Shown one piece after another: positions 25,253 through 35,021 of a stretch of DNA of 64,000 nt. The notes under the pieces were generated by a model, which ran no database searches, was not told the DNA's origin, and saw only the letters and a program-made list of their open reading frames with translations. Made by a program: the position numbers and the translations under genes. The DNA is from Peptoniphilus mikwangii. GTDB taxonomy: Bacteria > Bacillota > Clostridia > Tissierellales > Peptoniphilaceae. The first letter of the stretch is position 1; every line of letters starts with the position of its first letter. The stretch spans positions 248,001 to 312,000 of the forward strand of contig NZ_AUQY01000002.1 in NCBI RefSeq assembly GCF_000468535.1. Reading direction: 5' to 3'.

Positions 25253-27637
25253 CTAATTTTTTTGAACTTCCTTTAAAATATAACACTCAAGGAAATCTCC
25301 TTCTTTAATATCATTAAATCCTTCTATTGCCAATCCACCTTCAAATCCTGTAGCGAGTTCCTTTACGTCATCTTTAAATCTTTTAAGTGATGATATTTCT
25401 CCTTCATGGATAACTATGTCATCCCTTAATACTTTTATCATAGATTTTCTAACAAGTTTTCCGTTTAATACATAAACTCCGGCAACTATTATGTTTCCTG
25501 GAAGTTTAAATATTTGTCTAACTTCACATCTTCCTTGAACCTCTTCAACAATATCAGGATCAAGCATACCTTTAACAGCAGCTTCAATATCATTTATAAT
25601 ATCGTAGATAACCCTATAAGTTCTAACATCTACTTCCTCCGACTTTGCAAGTTCAAGTGCATTAATGTTAGGTCTCACATTAAATCCAATTACTATTGCA
25701 TTTGATGCCGATGCTAATGATATATCACTTTCATTAATTCCACCAGCTCCGGAATGTATTATATTTATTTTTACTTCTTCGTTAGTAAGCTTTAGAAGGG
25801 ACTGATTAAGAGCTTCAACTGATCCTTTTACATCAGCTTTTACAACTACGTTTAATTCTTTCATCTCTCCTTCTTTTATTTTATCAAATAAATTTTCAAG
25901 AGATATTTTTGAATTAGCATTTATTCTAGTTTCTCTGATAGATTCTCTATTTTTATCCGCAATTGTTCTTGCCATTTTTTCATCTTCTACCGCATAAATT
26001 AAATCACCGGCATTAGGAACATCTGATAAGCCCAATATTACTGCAGGCATTGAAGGACCTGCTTTTTTAATATTTTTATTTTTATCATCTGTCATAGCTC
26101 TTATTCTTCCACTAGAAAATCCTGAAACTACATTGTCTCCAAAGTGAAGGGTTCCTTTTTGTATTAAAACTGTAGCCATAGGTCCTTTACCTTTATCAAG
26201 TTTTGCTTCTATTACTGTTCCTATAGCTTTTCTATTTGGATTAGCCTTTAATTCAAGCATTTCTGAAACTAATAAAATCATTTCAAGTAAATCATCAATT
26301 CCCTCTTTAGTCTTTGCAGATACCGGAACCATTATTACATCTCCGCCCCAATCTTCTGCCATAAGACCATTATCTAAAAGTTCTTGCTTTACTCTGTTTA
26401 AATTTGATTCAGGTTTATCTATTTTGTTAATCGCTACTATAATAGGTACATTGGCTGATTTAGCATGAGAAATAGCTTCAATAGTTTGTGGCATAACTCC
26501 ATCATCTGCAGCAACAACTAAAATTGCAATATCTGTTATTTGAGCGCCCCTAAGTCTCATTGATGTAAATGCTTCATGTCCAGGCGTGTCTAAAAATGTT
26601 ACCTTTTTATTGTTCACATTAACAGTATACGCCCCTATATGTTGGGTAATTCCGCCAGCTTCTGAAAGTTGAACATGAGATTTTTTTATTACATCTAATA
26701 GTGATGTTTTTCCATGGTCAACATGTCCCATTACTGTTACTACAGGAGGTCTTGATTTAAGTTGAGATTCCTTATCTTCGTAGTCAAGCCCAAATTTTTC
26801 TTCAATTGATATTTCTGCTTCAGGTTCTTCTATTTTAATTTCTATATTTAGATCATCAGCAACTAATAAGCATGTATCTTCATCTATCATTTCATTTTGA
26901 CTAGCCATAATTCCAAGTCCAATCAATTTTGTTATTATTTGAGCTACAGAAACATTTAACTTTTCTGCAAAATCTTTAATTGTTATAGGAGCACTTATGC
27001 TAACTATACTACCATCTCCTGTCTTAATATCAGTTTTTTCTGATTTTTTCTGCGATTTATTTTTTTTCTTTATAGTTTTCTTTGTCAAATCTCTTTTAGG
27101 AAAAGATTTTTCTGAATCATCATATTTAGAATTTTGTATTTTATTATTATTTTTCTTTTTAGAGAATTTTTCATTAGAGTTAATATTTTTATTATCTTTG
27201 TTTAAATTTTTACCTGTTTTTTTATTAAAAGTTTCATCTTTTATAAAATTATCTTTATTTTGTTTATTTTTATTGAAATCATTTTTCTTAAATTCTTTTT
27301 TATTATTTTCTTTATTGTTAATATTTTTTTTATCAGACTTAAATTTGTTTAAATTTTTATCATTTTTTTGTTTATTTTGAAAATTATTTTTATCTTTATA
27401 ATTTTGCTCTTTAGAAAAAGATTTTTCTGATTTTGTATCTTTTACCTGTTTATTTATATTTTCTTTTTCCAGATTCTTTGTTTTGTCATAAATACTTCTA
27501 ATTTTAGCTTCATCTGTTTCTTCTATTGTTGACATATGATTTTTAACAATTACATTTAAAGAACTTAGCTTGTCTATTAATTCTTTACTACTTATTCCAA
27601 TATCTTTTGCCAATGCATGTACTCTAATTTTTGACAT
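25253..27637 (-). CDS. infB: Translation initiation factor IF-2
   Basis: GTPase that places initiator fMet-tRNA on the 30S subunit and promotes subunit joining. In 794 residues: an IF2-N module at the start (IRVHALAKDIGISSKELID), a highly repetitive Lys/Asn/Asp linker (about 60-200), a second IF2-N module, then the G domain with GHVDHGKTSL (about 304), DTPGH (about 350) and NKID (about 405). Domains II-IV follow, including the C-terminal GRCEVRQIFKLP. AAGGAGGTGG precedes the ATG. The ylxQ gene often found just before infB is absent. Confidence 0.98.
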   Translation of the reverse strand: MSKIRVHALAKDIGISSKELIDKLSSLNVIVKNHMSTIEETDEAKIRSIYDKTKNLEKENINKQVKDTKSEKSFSKEQNYKDKNNFQNKQKNDKNLNKFKSDKKNINNKENNKKEFKKNDFNKNKQNKDNFIKDETFNKKTGKNLNKDNKNINSNEKFSKKKNNNKIQNSKYDDSEKSFPKRDLTKKTIKKKNKSQKKSEKTDIKTGDGSIVSISAPITIKDFAEKLNVSVAQIITKLIGLGIMASQNEMIDEDTCLLVADDLNIEIKIEEPEAEISIEEKFGLDYEDKESQLKSRPPVVTVMGHVDHGKTSLLDVIKKSHVQLSEAGGITQHIGAYTVNVNNKKVTFLDTPGHEAFTSMRLRGAQITDIAILVVAADDGVMPQTIEAISHAKSANVPIIVAINKIDKPESNLNRVKQELLDNGLMAEDWGGDVIMVPVSAKTKEGIDDLLEMILLVSEMLELKANPNRKAIGTVIEAKLDKGKGPMATVLIQKGTLHFGDNVVSGFSSGRIRAMTDDKNKNIKKAGPSMPAVILGLSDVPNAGDLIYAVEDEKMARTIADKNRESIRETRINANSKISLENLFDKIKEGEMKELNVVVKADVKGSVEALNQSLLKLTNEEVKINIIHSGAGGINESDISLASASNAIVIGFNVRPNINALELAKSEEVDVRTYRVIYDIINDIEAAVKGMLDPDIVEEVQGRCEVRQIFKLPGNIIVAGVYVLNGKLVRKSMIKVLRDDIVIHEGEISSLKRFKDDVKELATGFEGGLAIEGFNDIKEGDFLECYILKEVQKN

Positions 27638-27662
27638 TAGGCCACCTCCTTGAAATAAGGTA

Positions 27663-27932
27663 CTACTGTTTTTTTATAGATTCTCTTAAATCATTATAAG
27701 TTTCATCATTTATCTCCACTTCAAATGCTCTATTCAAAGCTTTTGTTTTTATGGCTTTTTCAAGACACTCCATATCAAAACATATATAAGCACCTCTGCC
27801 GTTTTTCTTACCTGTTTTATCCAAAAATATTTCATTTTCTTTATTTTTAACAACTCTTATCAAATCTTTTTTAGGTTTATTTTCTCCACATCCTATACAT
27901 TTTCGCATAGGTATTTTTTTTACCTTTACCAT
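27663..27932 (-). CDS. rnpM: RNase P modulator RnpM (YlxR family)
   Basis: Small basic RNA-binding protein of 89 residues from the start chosen here. It has the YlxR core RKCIGCGENKPKKDLIRVV and the later GRGAYIC segment. YlxR was recently characterised as a modulator of RNase P. I use the ATG at 27932, preceded by GGGG nine bases upstream; the open frame starts four codons earlier at a TTG overlapping that signal. It lies between nusA and infB, the standard position. Confidence 0.93.
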   Translation of the reverse strand: MVKVKKIPMRKCIGCGENKPKKDLIRVVKNKENEIFLDKTGKKNGRGAYICFDMECLEKAIKTKALNRAFEVEINDETYNDLRESIKKQ

Positions 27933-27955
27933 TGTTAACCCCAAAATATTAATAG

Positions 27956-29095
27956 TTAATTTTCTTCATAATAATCTTCTGATATTTCAGATACATACGA
28001 ATAACCATATTTTTCTTTTAAATCTTCTTCATTGATTTTTTCGCAGTCCAAATATTCCTCAAATTGTGATACAGATTTAATATCTATTTTCCAATTTGTA
28101 AGTTTAGCCGCAAGCCTTGCGTTTTGTCCTTCTTTGCCAATAGCTAAAGATAATTGATAATCAGGAACTACTACTAATGCAGATTTTTCTTTTTCGTTTG
28201 CAAACACCTTTTCAACTTTTGAAGGACTTAATGCATTAGCTATAAATTTATCTATTTGTTTTTCATAAATTACAATATCAACTTTTTCATCATGTAATTC
28301 ATCTACAATAGCTTTAACTCTGGAACCTTTATATCCAACACAAGCTCCAAGCGGATCTACATCTTCATTTCTAGAAAATACCGCTATTTTAGTTCTTGAA
28401 CCTGCTTCTCTTGATATTGAATATACTTCAACAATACCTTCAGAAATTTCAGGAACCTCTAATTCAAATAATCTTTTAACAAGATTCGGGTGTGATCTTG
28501 ATAATATTATTTGAGGTCCTTTTGTAGTCTTCTTTACTTCTAATAAAAGTAATTTAAGTCTATCTCCTTGTCGATATACTTCTCCTTTAATTTGTTCTGC
28601 AACGGGAAGTATAGCTTCTGTTTTACCAAGATCAAAATACACATTTCCATAAGAAACTCTTTGAACTTGCCCTGTAATTATTTCATTTTCTCTGTCTGTA
28701 AAATCTTCAAAAATTATATCTCTTTCAGCATCCTTTATTCTTTGTATAACAACTTGTTTAGCAGTTTGAGCTGCAATTCTTCCAAAATTAGCAGGCTTAA
28801 TTTTTTCTGAATATACATCTCCCAATTCAAATTTAGCATCAATATCCTTTGCCTTAGAAATAGGTATTTGTAAATTTTCATCTTCAAAATCTACATCCGC
28901 AACAATATCTTTTAGTGCAAAAACATTTATTTCTCCACTATCTTTGTTGATATCAACCTGAACATTTTGTGATGTTCCAAAATTTTTTCTGTAACTTGAA
29001 ACTAAAGCAGATTCTAAAGCTTCAAATATTACTTCTTTTGAAATCCCCTTTTCTTTTTCTAACTCATTTAATGCGCCTATAAATTCTTCGTTCAT
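27956..29095 (-). CDS. nusA: Transcription termination/antitermination factor NusA
   Basis: RNA-polymerase-binding factor that controls pausing, termination and antitermination. The 379 residues hold the N-terminal polymerase-binding domain (about 1-125), an S1 domain (ITGQVQRVSYGNVYFDLGKTEAILP, about 135) and tandem KH domains (DPLGACVGYKGSRVKAIVDEL, LAIGKEGQNARLAAKLT). There are no C-terminal acidic repeats, as usual in Firmicutes. An in-frame ATG four codons earlier overlaps the rimP stop, but GGAGG lies just before the ATG at 29095, which I prefer. Confidence 0.96.
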   Translation of the reverse strand: MNEEFIGALNELEKEKGISKEVIFEALESALVSSYRKNFGTSQNVQVDINKDSGEINVFALKDIVADVDFEDENLQIPISKAKDIDAKFELGDVYSEKIKPANFGRIAAQTAKQVVIQRIKDAERDIIFEDFTDRENEIITGQVQRVSYGNVYFDLGKTEAILPVAEQIKGEVYRQGDRLKLLLLEVKKTTKGPQIILSRSHPNLVKRLFELEVPEISEGIVEVYSISREAGSRTKIAVFSRNEDVDPLGACVGYKGSRVKAIVDELHDEKVDIVIYEKQIDKFIANALSPSKVEKVFANEKEKSALVVVPDYQLSLAIGKEGQNARLAAKLTNWKIDIKSVSQFEEYLDCEKINEEDLKEKYGYSYVSEISEDYYEEN

Positions 29096-29106
29096 ATTTT
29101 CCTCCA

Positions 29107-29568
29107 TTAAAATTTAATACTTTGTCTCATAAGAGAAATTGATTTTATAGGTATTTCTATTTTTTCGTCTTCAACACTCAATATTATTATGCTTTCATCA
29201 TAATTCTCAAGTATTCCCTCTATTAGTTTTTTACCGTCTAAAGGTGCATATAGTTTTACAGTAACCTCATTTCCGATATTTCTTCTATAATCATCTTTTG
29301 TTTTTAATGGTCTATCAAGTCCAGGTGATGATATTTCTAAATAATATGGTTTGTCAATTATATCTTCTTTGTCCAGTACACTTTCAATAATTCTACTCAT
29401 ATTAGTACAGTCGTTAATATCTATTCCTTCTTTTTTATAAATAAAAATTGAAAGTAAATCATGCTTATTACCGACTTGATATTCAACATCAACTATTTCA
29501 TATCCCATTTCGTTAGAACATTCTTCTGCTATATTTTTTATTTTATCTATTAGATCATTTTTTTTCAC
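29107..29568 (-). CDS. rimP: Ribosome maturation factor RimP
   Basis: Assists 30S assembly. The family pattern over 153 residues is clear: an N-terminal alpha/beta domain with YEIVDVEYQVGNKHDLLSIFI, then YYLEISSPGLDRPLKTKDDY (about residue 85) and an SH3-like C-terminal domain. It starts with GTG after GGGGG and is the first gene of the rimP-nusA-rnpM-infB-rbfA-nrnA-truB-ribF operon. A promoter (29640-29668) and an intrinsic terminator (29593-29614) both precede it. Confidence 0.95.
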   Translation of the reverse strand: MKKNDLIDKIKNIAEECSNEMGYEIVDVEYQVGNKHDLLSIFIYKKEGIDINDCTNMSRIIESVLDKEDIIDKPYYLEISSPGLDRPLKTKDDYRRNIGNEVTVKLYAPLDGKKLIEGILENYDESIIILSVEDEKIEIPIKSISLMRQSIKF

Positions 29569-29592
29569 AATGCACCCCCATTTGAAAAAAAC

Positions 29593-29614
29593 AAGAGTGG
29601 ACTAGTCCACTCTT
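29593..29614 (-). terminator. Terminator after polC, also within the rimP operon leader
   Basis: A perfect 22-base palindrome, AAGAGTGGACT with its complement, followed by seven T residues on the minus strand. It lies downstream of the promoter at 29640-29668 and only 24 bases ahead of rimP. It can therefore both end polC transcripts and attenuate the rimP-nusA operon. Confidence 0.9.
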
Positions 29615-29639
29615 AACAATTTCTATATCTTTCTTAAGA

Positions 29640-29668
29640 ATTATAACATATTTATCAAAATAAATCAA
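29640..29668 (-). promoter_or_regulatory. Promoter of the rimP-nusA-infB operon
   Basis: TTGATT and TATAAT on the minus strand with exactly 17 bases between them. This predicts a start site near 29633, about 65 bases ahead of the rimP GTG, with the palindrome at 29593-29614 inside the leader. Confidence 0.75.
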
Positions 29669-29681
29669 CTTTCAGATAATT

Positions 29682-32600
29682 TTAAAATAAATTAAATAGG
29701 CTCAATTGATTTGTTTGAGGAAATTCTTTTAGCAAATTATTGCTATTTAATATATCTATTACAGATTTTGTAGCCTTAGTTCTCTTAATTATATCTTCTA
29801 TGGAAATAAATTCTCCTTTTTCTCTTTCTGAAACAATATTATCTGCAACGGTTTCACCAACTCCAAAAAATGCTCGTAGAGGCATTAAAACTTTATTATC
29901 ATATATATCAAATTTTGATGCATTTGATTTATATATATCAACAGGAGCAAATTCAAATCCTCTTGCAAACATTTCAAGAACAACTTCTAAAACTGTTAAT
30001 TCTCCTTTTTCTTTTGCCGATAATTTATCGTTACTATTATTCAAATCATTAATTCTTTCCTTAATAGCATTTACTCCCTTCATTATAAGCTCTCCGTTAA
30101 AATCTGCAAGTTTTATGGTAAAATATGTTGCATAATAAGCCAACGGATAATTAAGTTTATAATATGCTATTCTAAAAGAAAGCATTACATATGCAACAGC
30201 ATGTGCTTTAGGGAACATATACTCTATTTTTTCACAAGAATCAATATACCAATTGGGAAGTGGAAGTGTATTCATGATTTTCTTTTGTTCATCAGAAAGT
30301 CCTTTACCCTTTCTAACTTTTTCCATAGTATCAAATGCCATTTTATTTTCAGCACCTGCTCTAATTAAATATAACATTATATCTTCTCTAGTGCATATTA
30401 CATCTGATAATTTAGCTTTTCCTGCTTTTACCAATTCTTGAGCATTATTTGTCCAAACATTAGTTCCATGAGATAACCCTGAAATTCTAACTAATTCAGC
30501 AAAATTTTTAGGATGAGTTTCTATTAACATTTGTTTTACAAAGTTAGTTCCAAACTCAGGAATACCAAGCGTTCCTGTACTTGAAGAAAATATGTTTTCA
30601 TTCAATTTCAATTCATCCGAACATGAAAATAAAGAAATTGTCTTTTCATCATCAAGTGGTATTTTTTGTGAATTCAATCCCGTAAAATCTTCTAACATTT
30701 TTATTATAGTAGGACCGTCGTGCCCAAGTATATCCAATTTTAATATTTTTCCGTGTATGAAATTATAATCAAAATGAGTTGTTATTACTCCTGATGATTT
30801 ATCATCTGCGGGATATTGTATAGGTGTAAAGTCAAATATTTCTTTACTTTTAGGACAGATCATTACTCCTCCGGGATGTTGCCCTGAAGTTCTTTTTACT
30901 CCTATAGCTGCTTTAGCAATTCTATCAATTTCAACATTCGAAATGTTTTTATCTTCATAAAATTTCTTAACATATCCATAAGCTGTTTTTTCTGCAACTG
31001 TACCTATAGTTCCGGCTCTAAAAACATATCCTTCTCCAAATAACTCTTCTGTGTATTTATGAGCGGTAGGTTGATATTCTCCGGCAAAATTTAAATCTAT
31101 ATCCGGTTCTTTATCTCCATTAAACCCTAAAAAAACTTCAAAAGGTATATCATGTCCGTCTTTTTTCAGTTCACTTCCACAAACAGGACATATTTTATCC
31201 GGTAAGTCTATCCCTGAATCAACAGTTCCATTACTCATATCTTCAAAATATTTACAATTTGGACATATATAATGTGGAGGTAATGGGTTTACTTCAGTAA
31301 TAGAACTCATTGTTGCAGCAAATGATGAGCCTACAGAACCTCTTGATCCGACTAAATAACCATCATCATTTGATTTTTTTACTAATTTTTGTGCTATTAT
31401 ATAAAGAACAGCATATCCATTTGATATTATAGAATTAAGCTCTCTATCTAATCTATTTTCTACTATTTCAGGAAGATTATCCCCATATATTTCATGAGCT
31501 TTCTCATAACATATCTTTCTTAGATCTGAATCTGCACCTTCGATTATGGGAGGGTATGTTCCATCCGGAATCGGTTTTATATCTTCGCATAAATTAGCAA
31601 TCATATTTGTATTTCCAACAACAACCTCATAACTTTGATCTTTGCCTAGATATGAAAATTCTTCAAGCATTTCATCTGTAGTTCTAAAAAATAATTTCTG
31701 TGGTATATGCGCATTCTCTGGAGGTCTGCCAGTCTGACCGTTTAATATTACTCTTCTTGTTATATCATCTTTTTCATCTAAATAATAAACATCACCGGTT
31801 GCTACAACGGGAATATTTAATTCTTTACCTAAATCATATAATTTTTTATTAATAAATTTTAGTGTATCATAATCTTTTACTAAATTATTTTCTATATAAT
31901 TTAAGTTATTTTCCAATGGCTGTATTTCTATATAATCATAATATCTTGCGATATTTCTTATATTTTCTTCTGATTCCATATTGAATACAGCTTTAAAAAG
32001 TTCTGATGAAGAATTTCCGCTTCCAACCAAAATGCCCTCTCTATATTTATTGATCAAACTCCTTGGAACTTTAGCAACTCTATTTACATAATTCATATGA
32101 GATTCACTAACTAGTTTATATAAATTTTTAAGTCCTACATCATTCTTCACCAACAAAGATATGGAACTTTCAAAAAGTATTGAACTGTCAATATCTTTTT
32201 TTAATTTATTAATATCGCAAAAAGTCTTTACTCCTAATTTTTTTAAAATATCCAGCATTTTAATAAATACTTCAGCCGTAGCTTCTGCATCATTTACAGC
32301 TCTATGTGCATTCACAAGGCTAACTCCAAGCTTTTTTGATAATGCAGTAAGATTAAATCTCTTAATGTCTTTTATAATTGCCCTGGCTAATGATAATGTA
32401 TCAAGTACGGTGAAATTAAAGCTAAGATTATATTTAAGCATATCACGCCTTATAAAACTTATATCAAATCCTGCATTATGCGCTACTAAAACAGAATTTT
32501 TACAAAAATCATTAAAATCAACAATTACTTTATCAATTGTAGGCTCATCTTTTACAAAATCATTACTTATTCCTGTTAATTCCACAACTCTATCAGGTAT

Positions 32601-33947
32601 TTTAATCATAGGATTAACTAATTGCGAAAATCTATCAACAATAACTCCATCAACTATCTTAACTGCTCCAATTTCTGTTATTTCATCAACTTGTGGAGAA
32701 AATCCTGTAGTTTCTATATCAAATACAACGAAAGAATTTGTGAAAGCAGCATCATTATAATTTTTAACTATATCTTCACAATTATCTACAAAATTACAAT
32801 CTAACCCATATATAACTTTTAATCCATATTTTTTACCGCATTCCATAGCTTCAGGAAATCCTTGAACATCCGAAATATCAGTAATTGCAATTGAACTCAT
32901 ACCCCAATCAGATGCCCTTTTAGCAAATTCGTTAAATGAGCTTACTCCATTCATAGCACTCATTTTACTGTGAAGCTTAAGCTCAACTCTCTTTTCATTA
33001 TTAGTATCTTGTTTGATATGTTTTTCTAAAACCTCTATATATTTAATAAATATATTTTCGCTCTTAGAATAAGAATCATATTGAATATCTCCTGTAATAA
33101 GTACATGACTACCTATGTTAATTTTAGATAAAAATTCATCAATTTTATCTTTAGTTAAAAATATTTTAGCTATATAAGAGGATGTATAATCTGTTATTGA
33201 TAAACTTATTAAAAATTTATTATTTTTTGTTTCTCTTACATCAATTGAAAATACATCTACCTCTACGGTTACTTTTTTAAAGTACGAATTTAAAAATATG
33301 AGCTTTGTTACGCTGGATATATCTTTTTTTCCATAGCTATATTTATCATTTGAACTCATTTTTTGAGTTTCTGTTGGATTAGACGTTCTTTGAAGATCAA
33401 TTTTTTGTGAAATTATTTTTTCTTGTTTTTGCATTGATGTAATAATTTCTTCTATTTTATCTTCAGAAGTATCTATTTCCAATTCAGTTTCTATAAAATT
33501 AAGTTTATACTCTCCAAATATTTTAAGTTTATCCTCTAATATATTCTTCAGTTCATTTTTAGTAATTAAATAATAAATATTTTTATCAAATACCTCAATG
33601 TTTATACATGACTCTTCTTTTTTTACATGAATTTTTAAATTATCAATCCAAACTTTTGCAGAAGGATTGTAGTTTATAATTTCATCTTTTATTAACGAAA
33701 TTTCATCAGTATATTCTTTGGATAAAATATTATACTTATATATAATTTTTAATTTATTCAATTGATTTTTAATCTTATCTTCAATAATTTTTTTTAGTTC
33801 ATCATCTAATTCTTCATAACTAGAAAAATTTATAAAAATTTCCAAATTTTTTTTATCAAGTAAAATTTTTTCTATTTTTATATTTTTTTTATACAAATTT
33901 TCGTCATCAATATCAAGCTTTTGCAAAAGTTCCTTAAAAGTAATCAA
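29682..33947 (-). CDS. polC: DNA polymerase III alpha subunit, PolC type
   Basis: Replicative polymerase of low-GC Gram-positives with built-in proofreading, 1421 residues. Order: N-terminal and OB-fold domains (OB about 215-310), a PHP domain split by the exonuclease, a DnaQ-type exonuclease (FDIETTGFSP about 410, AHNAGFD about 490, HRAVNDAEA about 550), a zinc-binding module (CPNC and CPVC about 890-925), then the polymerase palm (KEPDIDLNFAGE) and HhH/C-terminal tail. The exonuclease looks active. The PHP part has lost several expected histidines (see findings). It starts with TTG after AGGTGAT, nine bases after ispG. Confidence 0.97.
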   Translation of the reverse strand: MITFKELLQKLDIDDENLYKKNIKIEKILLDKKNLEIFINFSSYEELDDELKKIIEDKIKNQLNKLKIIYKYNILSKEYTDEISLIKDEIINYNPSAKVWIDNLKIHVKKEESCINIEVFDKNIYYLITKNELKNILEDKLKIFGEYKLNFIETELEIDTSEDKIEEIITSMQKQEKIISQKIDLQRTSNPTETQKMSSNDKYSYGKKDISSVTKLIFLNSYFKKVTVEVDVFSIDVRETKNNKFLISLSITDYTSSYIAKIFLTKDKIDEFLSKINIGSHVLITGDIQYDSYSKSENIFIKYIEVLEKHIKQDTNNEKRVELKLHSKMSAMNGVSSFNEFAKRASDWGMSSIAITDISDVQGFPEAMECGKKYGLKVIYGLDCNFVDNCEDIVKNYNDAAFTNSFVVFDIETTGFSPQVDEITEIGAVKIVDGVIVDRFSQLVNPMIKIPDRVVELTGISNDFVKDEPTIDKVIVDFNDFCKNSVLVAHNAGFDISFIRRDMLKYNLSFNFTVLDTLSLARAIIKDIKRFNLTALSKKLGVSLVNAHRAVNDAEATAEVFIKMLDILKKLGVKTFCDINKLKKDIDSSILFESSISLLVKNDVGLKNLYKLVSESHMNYVNRVAKVPRSLINKYREGILVGSGNSSSELFKAVFNMESEENIRNIARYYDYIEIQPLENNLNYIENNLVKDYDTLKFINKKLYDLGKELNIPVVATGDVYYLDEKDDITRRVILNGQTGRPPENAHIPQKLFFRTTDEMLEEFSYLGKDQSYEVVVGNTNMIANLCEDIKPIPDGTYPPIIEGADSDLRKICYEKAHEIYGDNLPEIVENRLDRELNSIISNGYAVLYIIAQKLVKKSNDDGYLVGSRGSVGSSFAATMSSITEVNPLPPHYICPNCKYFEDMSNGTVDSGIDLPDKICPVCGSELKKDGHDIPFEVFLGFNGDKEPDIDLNFAGEYQPTAHKYTEELFGEGYVFRAGTIGTVAEKTAYGYVKKFYEDKNISNVEIDRIAKAAIGVKRTSGQHPGGVMICPKSKEIFDFTPIQYPADDKSSGVITTHFDYNFIHGKILKLDILGHDGPTIIKMLEDFTGLNSQKIPLDDEKTISLFSCSDELKLNENIFSSSTGTLGIPEFGTNFVKQMLIETHPKNFAELVRISGLSHGTNVWTNNAQELVKAGKAKLSDVICTREDIMLYLIRAGAENKMAFDTMEKVRKGKGLSDEQKKIMNTLPLPNWYIDSCEKIEYMFPKAHAVAYVMLSFRIAYYKLNYPLAYYATYFTIKLADFNGELIMKGVNAIKERINDLNNSNDKLSAKEKGELTVLEVVLEMFARGFEFAPVDIYKSNASKFDIYDNKVLMPLRAFFGVGETVADNIVSEREKGEFISIEDIIKRTKATKSVIDILNSNNLLKEFPQTNQLSLFNLF

Positions 33948-33956
33948 TTATATCAC

Positions 33957-35009
33957 CTATAAATTTTCTATTTCCTTAAATAATTCCTCAAGAAGTTTAT
34001 TTTCATCTACCTTCTTTATTATCTTACCTTTTTTAAATATAATTCCTACTCCGTTTCCTCCTGCAATTCCAATGTCTGCTTCTTTTGCTTCTCCAGGACC
34101 ATTTACAGGACACCCCATAAGTGCTACTTTAATATTTTTATTTATAGAATATAGCTTATCTTGAGCTTTCTCCACCATATCTATAAGATTTATTTTTGTT
34201 CTTGCACAAGTTGGACAAGATATTATTTCAATGCCCTCTTTTAATAATCCTAATGATTTTAATATCTCTCTTCCAACTTTTACTTCTTCTATAGGATCTG
34301 CAGTTAATGAGACTCTAATTGTATCTCCTATTCCCATAGCCAAAAGTGAACCTATTCCAACAGATGACTTTATAGTTCCGTTAAACGAAGGACCTGCTTC
34401 TGTTATTCCAAGATGAAGCGGATAGTCGCTAAATTCTGAAAATTTTTTATAAGAATTTATTGATAAATTTACATTACTTGCTTTCAATGACACTTTTATA
34501 TCGTAAAAAGACATAGATTCTAAAATTTCTATTTCTTCTAATGCACTATAACAAATAGAATTTTCATTTACACCTTTATACATATCTATAAATTCTTGCT
34601 TTATTGAACCGGAATTCACGCCAATTCTAATTGGTATATCATGATACTTACAAGCTTTAACTACCTCTTCTACTTTCCATTTTGCTCCAATATTCCCGGG
34701 ATTTATTCTGAGACAATCTATTCCATTTTCGGCAGAGGCTAAAGCTAATCTATAATCATATTGTATATCTGCAATAGTTGGTATTTTTATTCCATTTTTA
34801 ATTTTTCTTATAGCACTTGCATCTTCTAAGTCATTCACAGCAAATCTAATTAAATCACACCCATAGCTTTCAAGTAAATTAATCTGACTAATAGTAGAAT
34901 TTATATCTTTAGTTATAGTATTAGTCATAGACTGTACACTAATAGGTGCATCTCCACCTATCAATACATTTCCTACTTTAATTTGTTTTGTTTTTTTTCT
35001 ATCAATCAC
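33957..35009 (-). CDS. ispG: 4-hydroxy-3-methylbut-2-enyl diphosphate synthase
   Basis: Iron-sulfur enzyme of the MEP isoprenoid pathway that converts MEcPP to HMBPP. It has the family start VGNVLIGGDAPISVQSMTNT. Three cluster cysteines are in CPTCART (about residue 262) and in MGCPVNGPGEAKEADIG (about 298). The frame opens at a TTG at 35021, but GGGTGAT lies just before a GTG at 35009, which I prefer (350 residues). It sits between rseP and polC in the isoprenoid/envelope cluster. dxr, usually between cdsA and rseP, is missing here. Confidence 0.94.
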   Translation of the reverse strand: MIDRKKTKQIKVGNVLIGGDAPISVQSMTNTITKDINSTISQINLLESYGCDLIRFAVNDLEDASAIRKIKNGIKIPTIADIQYDYRLALASAENGIDCLRINPGNIGAKWKVEEVVKACKYHDIPIRIGVNSGSIKQEFIDMYKGVNENSICYSALEEIEILESMSFYDIKVSLKASNVNLSINSYKKFSEFSDYPLHLGITEAGPSFNGTIKSSVGIGSLLAMGIGDTIRVSLTADPIEEVKVGREILKSLGLLKEGIEIISCPTCARTKINLIDMVEKAQDKLYSINKNIKVALMGCPVNGPGEAKEADIGIAGGNGVGIIFKKGKIIKKVDENKLLEELFKEIENL

Positions 35010-35021
35010 ATAATCACCCAA

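Noticed and set aside
25253-27637. Internal tandem repeats in the infB N-terminal linker
   Set aside because: Lys/Asn-rich low complexity is normal for the IF-2 linker in AT-rich genomes; no exact repeat unit was seen.
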